Shown: positions 7,804 to 15,401 of the stretch, in pieces
How the letters are laid out: each line of letters starts with the position of its first letter
How positions within the stretch are numbered: the first letter of the stretch is position 1
Assembly (NCBI GenBank): GCA_017390125.1
Contig: JAFPCT010000070.1
Location: forward strand, 1-24,869
From: Treponema sp.
GTDB lineage: Bacteria > Spirochaetota > Spirochaetia > Treponematales > Treponemataceae
Direction of reading: 5' to 3'
DNA length: 24,869 nucleotides
The notes under the pieces: generated by a model
The model's database searches: none
The model's input: the letters and a program-made list of their open reading frames with translations, nothing else
Told to the model about the DNA's origin: nothing
Program-made: the position numbers and the translations under genes

Positions 7804-10692
7804 ATGCCAGAATTCAACGAAAACACTGTTTATATCCTTGACTCCTACGGACTCATTTTCCGGTGCTATTTCGCTTTCATAAACCGCCCGCTTACAAACC
7901 AGCGGGGGGAAAACATAAGCGCGCTGTTCGGATTTTTCCGCAACCTTCACTACATCCTTGAGCACTACAAACCCGGCTTTATTTTTGCCGCAATGGACTC
8001 AAAGACAAAGACATTCCGTCATGAAATGTATCCGGAATACAAGGCAACCCGCAACAAAACTCCTGATGACCTTCATGCACAGATTCCGTGGATTTGCGAA
8101 ATCCTTGAAAAAATGGGCATTCCGGTGCTCCAGTGCGACGGTTACGAGGCAGACGACATAATCGCCACCGTTGCCAGAAAATGCGCCGAAACAGGACGAA
8201 CCTGCCGGATTCTTTCCGGCGACAAGGATTTAATGCAGCTTGTTTCCGAAACCACACAAATTTTAAAACCAGACGCAGGAACTGCCTGGAAAGTTACCGG
8301 ACCGGAAGGCGTAGAAGCTGAATGGGGAGTAAAACCAGCCCAGCTTCTTGACCTGCTCTCGCTGTACGGCGACACGGCAGACAATATTCCCGGCGTTCAC
8401 GGCGTAGGCGTAAAAACCGCGGCAAAACTTCTGGGAGACTACAATAACCTTGACGGAATTTACGCCCACATCGACGAAATAAAAGGCGCCATGCAGAAAA
8501 AACTTCTTGAAGGAAAGGACAACGCATATTTTTCTCAGAAACTTGTTCGGCTCTGCGACGAAGTTCCATGCCCGGAAATCGATAAAGCGGTCACTACAAA
8601 ATCTCAGCTTCATTTTGCAAAAGCATCCGCCCTTCTTTCAGAATACGGCGCCTTTCAGGCAGCCAAGCAGTACGGAGAGCTGGCACTAAAAAACGGAGGG
8701 CACATACAGGGAGGGGAAAGTCTTCCCCTGGGCTCAGCCGGGGAAAAATCCCCTGCTTCACCCACCCCTTCAAGCGGGGTCACCCCGCAACGCCCCGGCC
8801 AGTCTGCCTACCGTGACTACTTTATAGAAAATGCAGTTCCTGCATCAGAAATAAAGCAGAACCAGGGAAATTATTCCCCAGTGACGGAGCTTAACCAGCT
8901 GCGCTCATTTATTGACGAAGCTATAAAAGCCGGAACCGTTGCCTTTGACTGCGAGACAGACAGCCTGGACACAATAAAGGCAAACATCCAGGGATTTTCC
9001 CTGTGCTATGAAAAAGGCAGGGCAATTTATGTTCCCCTTACAGCCGGCGGAAACCTTTTTGAAAGCTATGCCCTTACAAAGGAAGAGGCTTTTCCGGAAC
9101 TTAAACGGCTTTTCGAAAGCAGCTCCGTAACGATTGTCATGCACAACGGAAAATTTGACCTGAAAGTTCTTGCAACCAACGGACTTTTCTCTGACCGCAC
9201 AATAAAATTCAATGCAGGAATTTTTGACACAATGATTGCCGCATGGCTCATAAACCCGGAAAGAACCGGAAAAAATTCCTACAGCCTCGAAGGACTTTCC
9301 GAGCTCCTTTTGGGCCTGAAAGGCATTGAATTCAGCGACATCGTAAAAAAAGGACAGACCTTTGCAGACGTTCCTCTTGAGCAGGCAGTACCCTACGCCT
9401 CTGAAGACGCAGACTTTACCCTTCAGCTTTGTGAAAAACTTTCTGCAGAAATCAAAAATCCGGAGTACCCGCTGGAAAAGCTTCTGTCTCTGGAAATGAG
9501 CCTTCTTCCGGTTCTTGCTGACATGGAGCTTTCCGGCATTCATCTGGATTCCGGCGCGCTGAACGAATACAGCAGGGAGCTTTCAAAAGGCCTGACCGAA
9601 GCGGAGCAGGCAATTTACAAGGAAGTAGGACATGAATTCAATATAGCATCCCCAAAGCAGCTTCAGACAGTGCTTTTTGAAGAGCGAAAATTAAAACCGG
9701 GCAAAAAAACAAAGACCGGCTATTCAACAGACACTTCCGTTCTGGAAGAACTTGCAATGTACGATGCAGTTCCAAAGATGATTCTCGAATACAGGGAAAT
9801 GGCAAAACTCCAGTCAACTTATGTTGAAACTCTGCCGAAACTTGCTGACAGCCGGAACCGCATCCACACGGATTTCGTTCAGACGGGAACAGCCACTGGC
9901 CGCCTTTCCTGCCGGGAACCTAACCTGCAGAACATTCCTGTACGGAGCGAAGCAGGCCGCCGCATACGCAGCGCCTTCACCGCCCCTGAAGGCAAAGTGC
10001 TTGTTTCTGCCGACTATGCCCAGATTGAGCTTGTAGTCCTTGCCCATCTTTCCGGCGACAAGAACATGTGCAAGGCTTTCACAGAGGGCACGGACGTTCA
10101 CCGCTCCACAGCGGCTTTGATTTACGGCGTTCAGCCGGAAGCCGTTACCCCTGAAATGCGGCGCACGGCAAAAACCATAAACTTCGGAGTAATCTACGGA
10201 ATGAGTGCATTCCGGCTTGCCCAGGACCTGGGCATTCGCCGCATGGAAGCCGAGCAGTTCATCCAGAACTACGATAAGTTCTATTCAGACATAAGCCGCT
10301 TCAAGGCAGAGTCAATTTCAATGGCAGAAGACAAAGGCTACGTTGAGACTATTTTTGGCCGACGGCGTCCTGTTTCCGGCATCAACAGCCGCAACAAAAT
10401 TGAAAAATCAGCCGCAGAGCGCATTGCCGTAAACACACCGGTCCAGGGCTCTGCCGCGGACATAGTAAAAAAAGCAATGCTGGAAGTTTCCGCCGCACTT
10501 GCAGAAAAGAACAACGGCGCAAGACTTCTGCTTCAGGTGCATGACGAGCTTATCCTTGAATGCCCTGACAAACCGGAAGTCATAGAGGAAACAATATCTC
10601 TTGTCCGGGAAAAAATGGAGAACGCTGTAAAACTGAATGTACCTCTCAGAGTTTCCATTGAAAGCGGAAAATCCTGGGGGTTGTTCCACTGA
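7804..10692 (+). CDS. polA: DNA polymerase I with both exonuclease domains
   Basis: Repair and Okazaki-fragment polymerase, 962 residues (E. coli 928). 5'-3' exonuclease, about 1-290: DSYGLIFR, GYEADDII (113-120), SGDKDL (138-143), GDTADNIPGVHGVG (189-202). Proofreading domain, about 355-540: DCE (382-384), NGKFD (448-452), YASED (531-535), so the acidic metal-binding residues are present and it should be active. Polymerase, about 560-962: motif A DYAQIEL (737-743), O-helix RRTAKTINFGVIYG (786-799) and motif C VHDE (912-915). Motif A is followed by VV where most enzymes have an Arg, and has Ala for Ser. Residues about 298-335 are a Gly/Pro/Ser-rich, GC-rich linker with three hairpins in the DNA (separate entry). 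The start ATG abuts the uraA stop, and the gene overlaps coaE by 1 nt. Confidence 0.97.
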   Translation: MPEFNENTVYILDSYGLIFRCYFAFINRPLTNQRGENISALFGFFRNLHYILEHYKPGFIFAAMDSKTKTFRHEMYPEYKATRNKTPDDLHAQIPWICEILEKMGIPVLQCDGYEADDIIATVARKCAETGRTCRILSGDKDLMQLVSETTQILKPDAGTAWKVTGPEGVEAEWGVKPAQLLDLLSLYGDTADNIPGVHGVGVKTAAKLLGDYNNLDGIYAHIDEIKGAMQKKLLEGKDNAYFSQKLVRLCDEVPCPEIDKAVTTKSQLHFAKASALLSEYGAFQAAKQYGELALKNGGHIQGGESLPLGSAGEKSPASPTPSSGVTPQRPGQSAYRDYFIENAVPASEIKQNQGNYSPVTELNQLRSFIDEAIKAGTVAFDCETDSLDTIKANIQGFSLCYEKGRAIYVPLTAGGNLFESYALTKEEAFPELKRLFESSSVTIVMHNGKFDLKVLATNGLFSDRTIKFNAGIFDTMIAAWLINPERTGKNSYSLEGLSELLLGLKGIEFSDIVKKGQTFADVPLEQAVPYASEDADFTLQLCEKLSAEIKNPEYPLEKLLSLEMSLLPVLADMELSGIHLDSGALNEYSRELSKGLTEAEQAIYKEVGHEFNIASPKQLQTVLFEERKLKPGKKTKTGYSTDTSVLEELAMYDAVPKMILEYREMAKLQSTYVETLPKLADSRNRIHTDFVQTGTATGRLSCREPNLQNIPVRSEAGRRIRSAFTAPEGKVLVSADYAQIELVVLAHLSGDKNMCKAFTEGTDVHRSTAALIYGVQPEAVTPEMRRTAKTINFGVIYGMSAFRLAQDLGIRRMEAEQFIQNYDKFYSDISRFKAESISMAEDKGYVETIFGRRRPVSGINSRNKIEKSAAERIAVNTPVQGSAADIVKKAMLEVSAALAEKNNGARLLLQVHDELILECPDKPEVIEETISLVREKMENAVKLNVPLRVSIESGKSWGLFH
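8695..8808 (+). repeat. In-frame GC-rich segment with three tandem hairpins inside polA
   Basis: The stretch lies between the 5'-3' and 3'-5' exonuclease domains. It contains three perfect inverted repeats in under 80 bp: GGGGAA/TTCCCC (8713-8718 and 8723-8728, loop 4), GGGGA/TCCCC (8740-8744 and 8749-8753, loop 4) and GCGGGG/CCCCGC (8774-8779 and 8783-8788, loop 3). It is visibly richer in G and C than the flanking gene and encodes a low-complexity Gly/Ser/Pro linker with no resemblance to PolA family sequence that I know. It could be a captured palindromic mini-element or simply a drifting linker. The edges are estimated from where recognisable PolA sequence stops and resumes. Confidence 0.5.
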
Positions 10693-11294
10693 TGATTGCT
10701 TGCGTTACCGGAACTATTGCGGCGGGAAAAAACTTTGTCTGCTCAATCCTTGAAAAGCAGGGCTGGCTCTGCATTGACGCGGACAAGGTTGCCCATCACG
10801 CAATGGAAAAAGCTTCCTCTCAGATTGCCGAAACTTTTAAGGCTGAGGCAGAAAAAGCCGGCATCTCGCTTTTAAATCCGGACGGCACGTTGAACCGCAG
10901 GAATTTGGGAGCCCTGCTTTTCCCAAATCCAGAACTTTTAAAAAAACAGGAAAGCCTTGTATATCCTCTGGTAATCGAAGAGACAAAAAAAATAATTGCG
11001 GACAATCCGGGAAAGAACATAATCCTGAATGCCGCCGTTCTGTACAAAACCCCGGAACTTCTTTCACTCTGCAGCATGATAATATTTGTAACTGCAGCGG
11101 CTCCCCTTCGATTCATCAGGATAGCCAGAAGAGACAGGATTCCTTCCGGACAGATAATTTCAAGAATAAGGGCACAGAAAAACCTTCTTGAAAGATACAG
11201 AAACTCCGGAAAAGAGCTTTTTATAATCAATAATTCCGGGAGCGAAAAAAAACTCACAAAGGCGTTGCGGAAATGTGTTCCGCAGAAAGGGTAG
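10692..11294 (+). CDS. coaE: Dephospho-CoA kinase
   Basis: Catalyses the last step of coenzyme A synthesis, phosphorylating dephospho-CoA. The 200-residue length is typical. The N-terminus carries the P-loop VTGTIAAGKN (5-14), then IDADKVAHHAM (28-38), the family's DxD segment. Late in the protein, RIARRDR and SRIRAQKNLLERYR (about 144-166) match the lid and C-terminal helices, followed by INNSGS, the usual (I/V)xNxGS turn. The P-loop ends GKN, where GK followed by Ser or Thr is expected; in a family that depends on that hydroxyl for Mg-ATP this is odd. The start overlaps the polA stop (TGATG), so translation is coupled. polA followed by coaE is a known spirochaetal order. The 3' end lies within a strong hairpin. 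Confidence 0.9.
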   Translation: MIACVTGTIAAGKNFVCSILEKQGWLCIDADKVAHHAMEKASSQIAETFKAEAEKAGISLLNPDGTLNRRNLGALLFPNPELLKKQESLVYPLVIEETKKIIADNPGKNIILNAAVLYKTPELLSLCSMIIFVTAAAPLRFIRIARRDRIPSGQIISRIRAQKNLLERYRNSGKELFIINNSGSEKKLTKALRKCVPQKG

Positions 11295-11352
11295 CCGAAA
11301 ACCACGGAAAGTGGTTTGAGGCGCAGGGAAAACGCCTGCGTTGTCCCTTTCT
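11266..11352 (+). other. Closed multi-hairpin structure at the 3' end of coaE
   Basis: First hairpin: TGCGGAA (11266-11272), loop ATGTG, TTCCGCA (11278-11284). Next, an outer stem AGAAAGGG (11284-11291) pairs with CCCTTTCT (11345-11352). It encloses two further hairpins: AAACCAC/GTGGTTT (11299-11305 and 11311-11317, loop GGAAA) and CGCAGG/CCTGCG (11322-11327 and 11335-11340). All stems are perfect over 6-8 bp and together fill about 87 nt across the coaE stop codon. It does not match any riboswitch or small-RNA consensus I can recall. It could be a processing site, an attenuator or an mRNA-stabilising structure. Confidence 0.45.
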
Positions 11353-11381
11353 TAAAAAAAATCCTAAACAAATTTTCTGAG

Positions 11382-11425
11382 ATTCCGATAGAAAAGTAAT
11401 GGGTCGGGAAAGACCGCAAAGGAAT
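11382..11425 (+). promoter_or_regulatory. Possible ribosome-site-masking hairpin before the SPOR gene
   Basis: ATTCC (11382-11386) can pair with GGAAT (11421-11425), which is part of the AAAGGA ribosome site (11418-11423) of the gene at 11431. A short GGTC/GACC hairpin (11402-11405 and 11412-11415) lies inside. The pairing is short, so this is only a candidate for translational control. Confidence 0.25.
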
Positions 11426-11430
11426 GCGAT

Positions 11431-12327
11431 ATGGAACAGAAAAGATTATTATGGATTATTGCAGCTGTAGGAGTTTTTCTTCTGGTAGTTCTTGGAGCTG
11501 CCTTGATTATTTACGCTCCGGCTTCAAAAACACCGCAGTCAATTGCGACAACAAACAGACAGAATTCAAAGGCTGCTGCTAACGGCTGGATTTCGCTTGC
11601 ACCTGCAGAAGATTCAAGCCCCCTTGAAAAAGCTCCTCTGGAAGGATTTTCAGAAGAACAGGAATTCAACGCTGACGGTACAACTGTGCCTCACCCATTG
11701 AACTTTGAAAGCGGAAAAGAGCTCCGCTCACCTGATTCAGCAGGCGTACAGGACCTGAGCAAAACTTCAGGAGACTTCAAAGTAAGCGAACTTATTGTTC
11801 ACACTGAAAATGCAACGGTCATTGCAGAAAATGTATCTTCACAGCCTGCTGACAATTCAACTACAATTGATTTGAACATTGCTGCCGCTTCAAAACCAGC
11901 TCAGAATACAACCTTGCCGCAGACAAAGAAAGCTGCTCCTGCACCTGCAAAGGAAACCGTTAAAAAAGCAGAGCCGGCAAAAAGGCAGGCTGTTGCATAC
12001 GAAGCTAAAAAAGCTCCTGCAAAAGCAGCAGAGACAAAAAAAGCAGCTGCTCCTAAGAAACCAGAAGTCATTCAGTACTGGATTCAGGTAACTGCCCTTA
12101 CAAGCAGAAAAAGCGCTGAGTCAGCTCGGGAAGAACTTGCAAAACATCAGATTACAGCTGACGTGTTTACTTACACAAACAACAAGAACCAGCTTTTCTA
12201 CCGCGTTCGAGTTGGCCCGTATACAACAAAAACAGAAGCTGAATACTGGAGAAACAGAATTTCACAGATTGATACTTTTGCAAAATCTGCAAGCTACGTT
12301 ACAAGCACAAAAACTGAACAGCTTTAA
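11431..12327 (+). CDS. Membrane-anchored SPOR-domain protein
   Basis: A 298-residue protein with a single N-terminal transmembrane segment (about residues 5-28) after a short cytoplasmic start. A long Ala/Lys/Pro-rich periplasmic linker follows (about 35-210, with repeated AKKA/PAKAAE-like patches). A C-terminal SPOR domain (about 212-295) begins at YWIQVTALTSRKSAE and closes with YRVRVGPYTTKTEAE. SPOR domains bind denuded glycan strands and usually bring proteins to the division septum, as in FtsN and DedD. The topology here is FtsN-like, but nothing in the sequence proves that role. AAAGGA (11418-11423) precedes ATG by 7 nt. It follows coaE after 136 nt that hold the hairpins listed separately. 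I see no convincing promoter in that gap. Confidence 0.85.
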   Translation: MEQKRLLWIIAAVGVFLLVVLGAALIIYAPASKTPQSIATTNRQNSKAAANGWISLAPAEDSSPLEKAPLEGFSEEQEFNADGTTVPHPLNFESGKELRSPDSAGVQDLSKTSGDFKVSELIVHTENATVIAENVSSQPADNSTTIDLNIAAASKPAQNTTLPQTKKAAPAPAKETVKKAEPAKRQAVAYEAKKAPAKAAETKKAAAPKKPEVIQYWIQVTALTSRKSAESAREELAKHQITADVFTYTNNKNQLFYRVRVGPYTTKTEAEYWRNRISQIDTFAKSASYVTSTKTEQL

Positions 12328-12331
12328 TTTC

Positions 12332-12340
12332 TGCTAAAAT
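12332..12340 (+). promoter_or_regulatory. Possible extended -10 element before the 490-residue exported protein
   Basis: TGC followed by TAAAAT (12335-12340) in the 47-nt gap after the SPOR gene; no good -35 is visible. Predicted start is near 12347, giving an A/T-rich leader without a Shine-Dalgarno before ATG 12375. Confidence 0.3.
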
Positions 12341-12374
12341 GCAGTTTTGTACATGAAAACCGTAATAAATAAGT

Positions 12375-13847
12375 ATGAGGAAAAATCATACTTGTTTTAT
12401 TGCGGCTTTTTTTTTATTTCTGTGCAGGTTTTCTGCCGAAGACAATCCGGGAATTTTCAGGCAGCTCTGCATAAAAGAAAGCTTCACCACGGCATTTCTG
12501 CAGGAAGACATGGAAAAAAGCTCCTGGAGCACCGCAAGCGAAGCCTCCCTGTTTCTGAATGGCTTTTCCGGAAAGATTGCATGGAAGACGGATGCCCTTC
12601 AGTACGGCGAAACCCCGGAAGCAAATCCGCCGGCCTGGGGAGCAGAAATAAACGGCCGTGAACTTCTGAACTTTCCTCTTACAATACGTTTCGGGCAGAT
12701 TTCCTGCGCCGGGAGCGCCTCCTGCTTTTCCTCTCCTGCCCTCTCACAAGGAACTTCGGCCCTGGGAAGCACATCCCGCTCCGCCGCAGTCCTCAGCGCC
12801 TCAATGCCGGGATATTCAGGATGGCAGAGGCCGTTGGGAGCATTCGCAAGCCTGAGTCTTACGAAATTTCCTAAGGTCAGGCATTTTCCGCTTAATATAA
12901 GACAGCTGCAGCTCAATTCTTTCATAGATGCTGAAGAAAAATGTGCGGCGGGCGCTTTGCTTTCCTTTTCTGCTCCCGGGGACAACAGATTTTCATTTTC
13001 ATATACAGCCGCCCGTTTTTTGATTTCTTCAGAAAATACTCAATGGATGAATGAAGCAGTATATTTTCCGGAAAACTGGTACCTGTTCCAGAACCTGCAG
13101 GGCGTTTTTGCAAACCGGCATTTTTTCTCGAAGTTTTCACTGAATTTGTACCAGTCCGCAATAAACCCTCAATGCCGGCAGGAATACAGTTTCTCCTGGG
13201 AAAACTCCCTGTTTCTGAAAGGGTTTTCCCTGAACGTCTCTGCATTCTGCGCCTCAAGCCCAGAAATTTTTACGTCCTCTGGAAAACGGCTTACAGTGGT
13301 TGAGCAGCTCAGGATAAATCCCCAGGCAACATTTTACCTTCCCGGGAATCTTGCAAAAATGAAGGCTGGATTTCTTGTGCTGGCAGAAGAAAAAATCCAG
13401 ACCGACGGAGAAACCCGGCTTCTGGCAAAGGCTTCTTATTCAAGCGAACTTAGAACCCGGAAGTCCTGTACCCGGATTCAGTTTTCTGCTTCCGGAATCA
13501 AACTAGGCGGCTCTTTCTACGATATTTTGAGGGAAGGCTTTTCCTGCACAAGGACAGAGGCTCTGGAAGGAACAGTTTTCTGCCTTTCGGCATCAAATTC
13601 GCTTTTCATGACTTTCAGGCCGTCGCTGAACCTTTCATATTCATACGCAAAGGAAAGCCAAAAATCAGCATACAGGGCATCACTCAGATTGAATTTCCCC
13701 CGGGCTGCGGTCTCCGCCTCATTTTACCTGAATTCAAAAGAGGAGCAGGTAAAATCAAGCCGGGCAGAAATAAAGGCATCATATAAAATTACAAAAAAAA
13801 AGCTGCTTTTTACAGCAGCATTCGGCATCAAATATGATTTTATGTAA
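12375..13847 (+). CDS. Exported protein of unknown function, probably an outer-membrane barrel
   Basis: I do not recognise this 490-residue protein. It starts with a signal peptide (basic RKNH, hydrophobic core to about residue 20, likely cleavage after FSA at about 21). The body is rich in Ser, Phe, Tyr and Leu, with many short stretches that alternate hydrophobic and polar residues. It ends GIKYDFM, an aromatic end like that of outer-membrane barrel proteins. It also has an unusual number of cysteines (several spread through the chain) for an exported spirochaetal protein. The start codon has no Shine-Dalgarno; the frame is closed by TAA at 12366-12368, so ATG 12375 is the first possible start and it places the signal peptide correctly. 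It converges on the lipoprotein gene with 4 nt between stop codons. Confidence 0.7.
   Translation: MRKNHTCFIAAFFLFLCRFSAEDNPGIFRQLCIKESFTTAFLQEDMEKSSWSTASEASLFLNGFSGKIAWKTDALQYGETPEANPPAWGAEINGRELLNFPLTIRFGQISCAGSASCFSSPALSQGTSALGSTSRSAAVLSASMPGYSGWQRPLGAFASLSLTKFPKVRHFPLNIRQLQLNSFIDAEEKCAAGALLSFSAPGDNRFSFSYTAARFLISSENTQWMNEAVYFPENWYLFQNLQGVFANRHFFSKFSLNLYQSAINPQCRQEYSFSWENSLFLKGFSLNVSAFCASSPEIFTSSGKRLTVVEQLRINPQATFYLPGNLAKMKAGFLVLAEEKIQTDGETRLLAKASYSSELRTRKSCTRIQFSASGIKLGGSFYDILREGFSCTRTEALEGTVFCLSASNSLFMTFRPSLNLSYSYAKESQKSAYRASLRLNFPRAAVSASFYLNSKEEQVKSSRAEIKASYKITKKKLLFTAAFGIKYDFM
13793..13819 (-). terminator. Rho-independent terminator of the minus-strand outer-membrane operon
   Basis: Read on the minus strand: GCTGCT (13819-13814), loop GTAAAA, AGCAGC (13807-13802), then nine T (13801-13793). 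It is a textbook hairpin plus T-tract placed about 33 nt past the lipoprotein stop codon. It lies entirely inside the 3' coding end of the convergent gene, where it encodes a KKKLL..TAA segment. Confidence 0.75.
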
Positions 13848-13851
13848 CCGG

Positions 13852-15384
13852 CTATTCGCGGTTCCATTCAAGGGTCGTAGGATAATATGACCAGAGACCG
13901 CGGTTTTCTATTGTCGTTCCGGCAGTTGACTCTGTATAAATGTAGTCCATTGAAGAATAAATTATGCCTTCCTCTTCTTTTTTATCAGGATCCACAACAA
14001 GAAGCGAGCGGACAATGTACGGCTCACACATTACGTCTGCGGCGTTAGTAAGGAATGTATTGTTGCTTGCGCTTGAAGTCGGAGCTCCGTTCGCATCAAG
14101 GGAAAGGTGGAAAATTCCGTCTCCAGAAGAACGGTATGTTCCTGTTCCGATGAGCAGGGAAGATTTTGTAACTCCAAGGGAACAGATTGACGAGTCTGTA
14201 TTTTCGTAAATCCAGTTCAATGAAGAAGGTTTTCCAATGCTCTTGTATGAGGTGCTCTTAACTTCCGTACCATTCTCATCTGTAACTGTGGTAACTTCAG
14301 CATAACTGTATCCTGCGATATAAGCTTTAATGTTGCTGTACTCACATTTTTCATATGTTCGCTTTCCTGTACCATAGTAAGGAATACCTGTAGTGTATTC
14401 TGCATCGTAATCGTTCCGTGAAAATTTCCACAGGTACTCACCCTGTCCGTAATATACGTAGGACGGCTTCGGGTGGGCAACGGCAGACTCATTTGTAATC
14501 GGAGTCTCATAATTCAGGAAGAGATAGTTCTCAAGGCTTTCTTCATCTGTCGTATTTTTATCACCGAACCAGACTGCACCAAGAACATCTTTTCCTACCA
14601 TTACGTTCTTGTATTTTGGGTCAGTGGAAACTGAAAGTCCTGACTCAGAACCGCAGTTCAGAACGCCAGGCTCATTGAAACCGTTCAAATCAAAGACAGA
14701 CCACATTACGTTATTGGCGTTGTTGTAAACGTATGGAGATCCGCCGCCTACACGGATAAATGCTTTTCTGTGGGCCGGATCAGGTGCATTTGTACAGAAG
14801 AGCTGGATACTTGCGTTCATGTTGTAATATGCAGTGCCTGAATTGCCCAGAACTGTCGTATATGCGGAAATAACTTTGTTTACAGCAGCAACTCTCTGCC
14901 ATCCGCCGTTTGAGATGAAATCAAGGGCGCCGTTGCCGTTAATTACAGGCTTGCAGGCATAGAGGTAGAAGTCCTTCGGAATAATACGGCTGTTGTCCTC
15001 GTCGTAGTAAGGAACATAGGAAAGGGCATAAATCCATTCCTTGTCAGCCGCAAGCTTGAAGATATGCTCGCCGGAAAAACTTGCGTCGTAGTATGAATAG
15101 GAAACCTTGTCCGGAAGTCCCAGACCGGAAAGCTCAAACCAGCCCCCGGAAGAACCATAGCTGGCATCTTTTAATGAAATCGTACCGTTGGCAACAAGAA
15201 GATACTGCTTAGACGAACCCTGGGGATTGAAACGTACGATTCCGTTGATGAATCCGCTTACAGAAATTTCACCAAGCTCAACTTCCGTTCTGATTGCCTG
15301 AAAAACAGCATCATAACAGCTTGTAAAGTTAAAAAGTACAAAAGCAAAAATACCGAAAAATACGGCAGCATATTTCTTTTTCAT
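13852..15384 (-). CDS. Lipoprotein of unknown function
   Basis: A 510-residue protein with a lipoprotein signal: MKKK, hydrophobic core, then FNFTSC with the modifiable cysteine at about residue 23, a relaxed lipobox of the spirochaetal kind. The mature part is rich in Tyr, Gly, Ser and Asn with recurring short motifs of the type W-x-Y and Y-x-Y-x-x. This suggests an all-beta fold, perhaps a propeller, but I recognise no family. GGAG stands before ATG on the minus strand. It is the second gene after the small barrel protein, 17 nt apart, and its transcript ends at the terminator at 13793-13819. A surface or periplasmic partner of that barrel is a reasonable guess from the context only. Confidence 0.75.
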   Translation of the reverse strand: MKKKYAAVFFGIFAFVLFNFTSCYDAVFQAIRTEVELGEISVSGFINGIVRFNPQGSSKQYLLVANGTISLKDASYGSSGGWFELSGLGLPDKVSYSYYDASFSGEHIFKLAADKEWIYALSYVPYYDEDNSRIIPKDFYLYACKPVINGNGALDFISNGGWQRVAAVNKVISAYTTVLGNSGTAYYNMNASIQLFCTNAPDPAHRKAFIRVGGGSPYVYNNANNVMWSVFDLNGFNEPGVLNCGSESGLSVSTDPKYKNVMVGKDVLGAVWFGDKNTTDEESLENYLFLNYETPITNESAVAHPKPSYVYYGQGEYLWKFSRNDYDAEYTTGIPYYGTGKRTYEKCEYSNIKAYIAGYSYAEVTTVTDENGTEVKSTSYKSIGKPSSLNWIYENTDSSICSLGVTKSSLLIGTGTYRSSGDGIFHLSLDANGAPTSSASNNTFLTNAADVMCEPYIVRSLLVVDPDKKEEEGIIYSSMDYIYTESTAGTTIENRGLWSYYPTTLEWNRE

Positions 15385-15401
15385 ATCAAACTCCGTAAAA
15401 A

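Noticed and set aside
8905..9543. Long minus-strand open frame (212 codons) inside polA
   Set aside because: It is a shadow of the polA codon pattern; no ribosome site, promoter or family resemblance.
11285..11345. Cyclic-di-GMP riboswitch suggested by the GGAAA loop and GCGCAGGG sequence
   Set aside because: The required core (GGCAAAC and GACGCAAAGCC) is missing and the layout differs.
11273..11380. 35-codon reading frame overlapping the end of coaE
   Set aside because: No ribosome site, and it lies in the hairpins; no recognisable protein.
10820..11419. Minus-strand open frame (199 codons) over coaE
   Set aside because: Lies opposite a clearly functional coaE; composition is typical of a shadow frame.
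12331..12348. CTGC/GCAG hairpin followed by TTTTG as terminator after the SPOR gene
   Set aside because: The stem is only 4 bp and the T-run short; the same bases fit an extended -10 better, itself weak.
12347..12661. 104-codon frame overlapping the start of the 490-residue exported protein
   Set aside because: It uses a different frame, has a hydrophobic start by coincidence and no ribosome site; the longer frame has a proper signal peptide.
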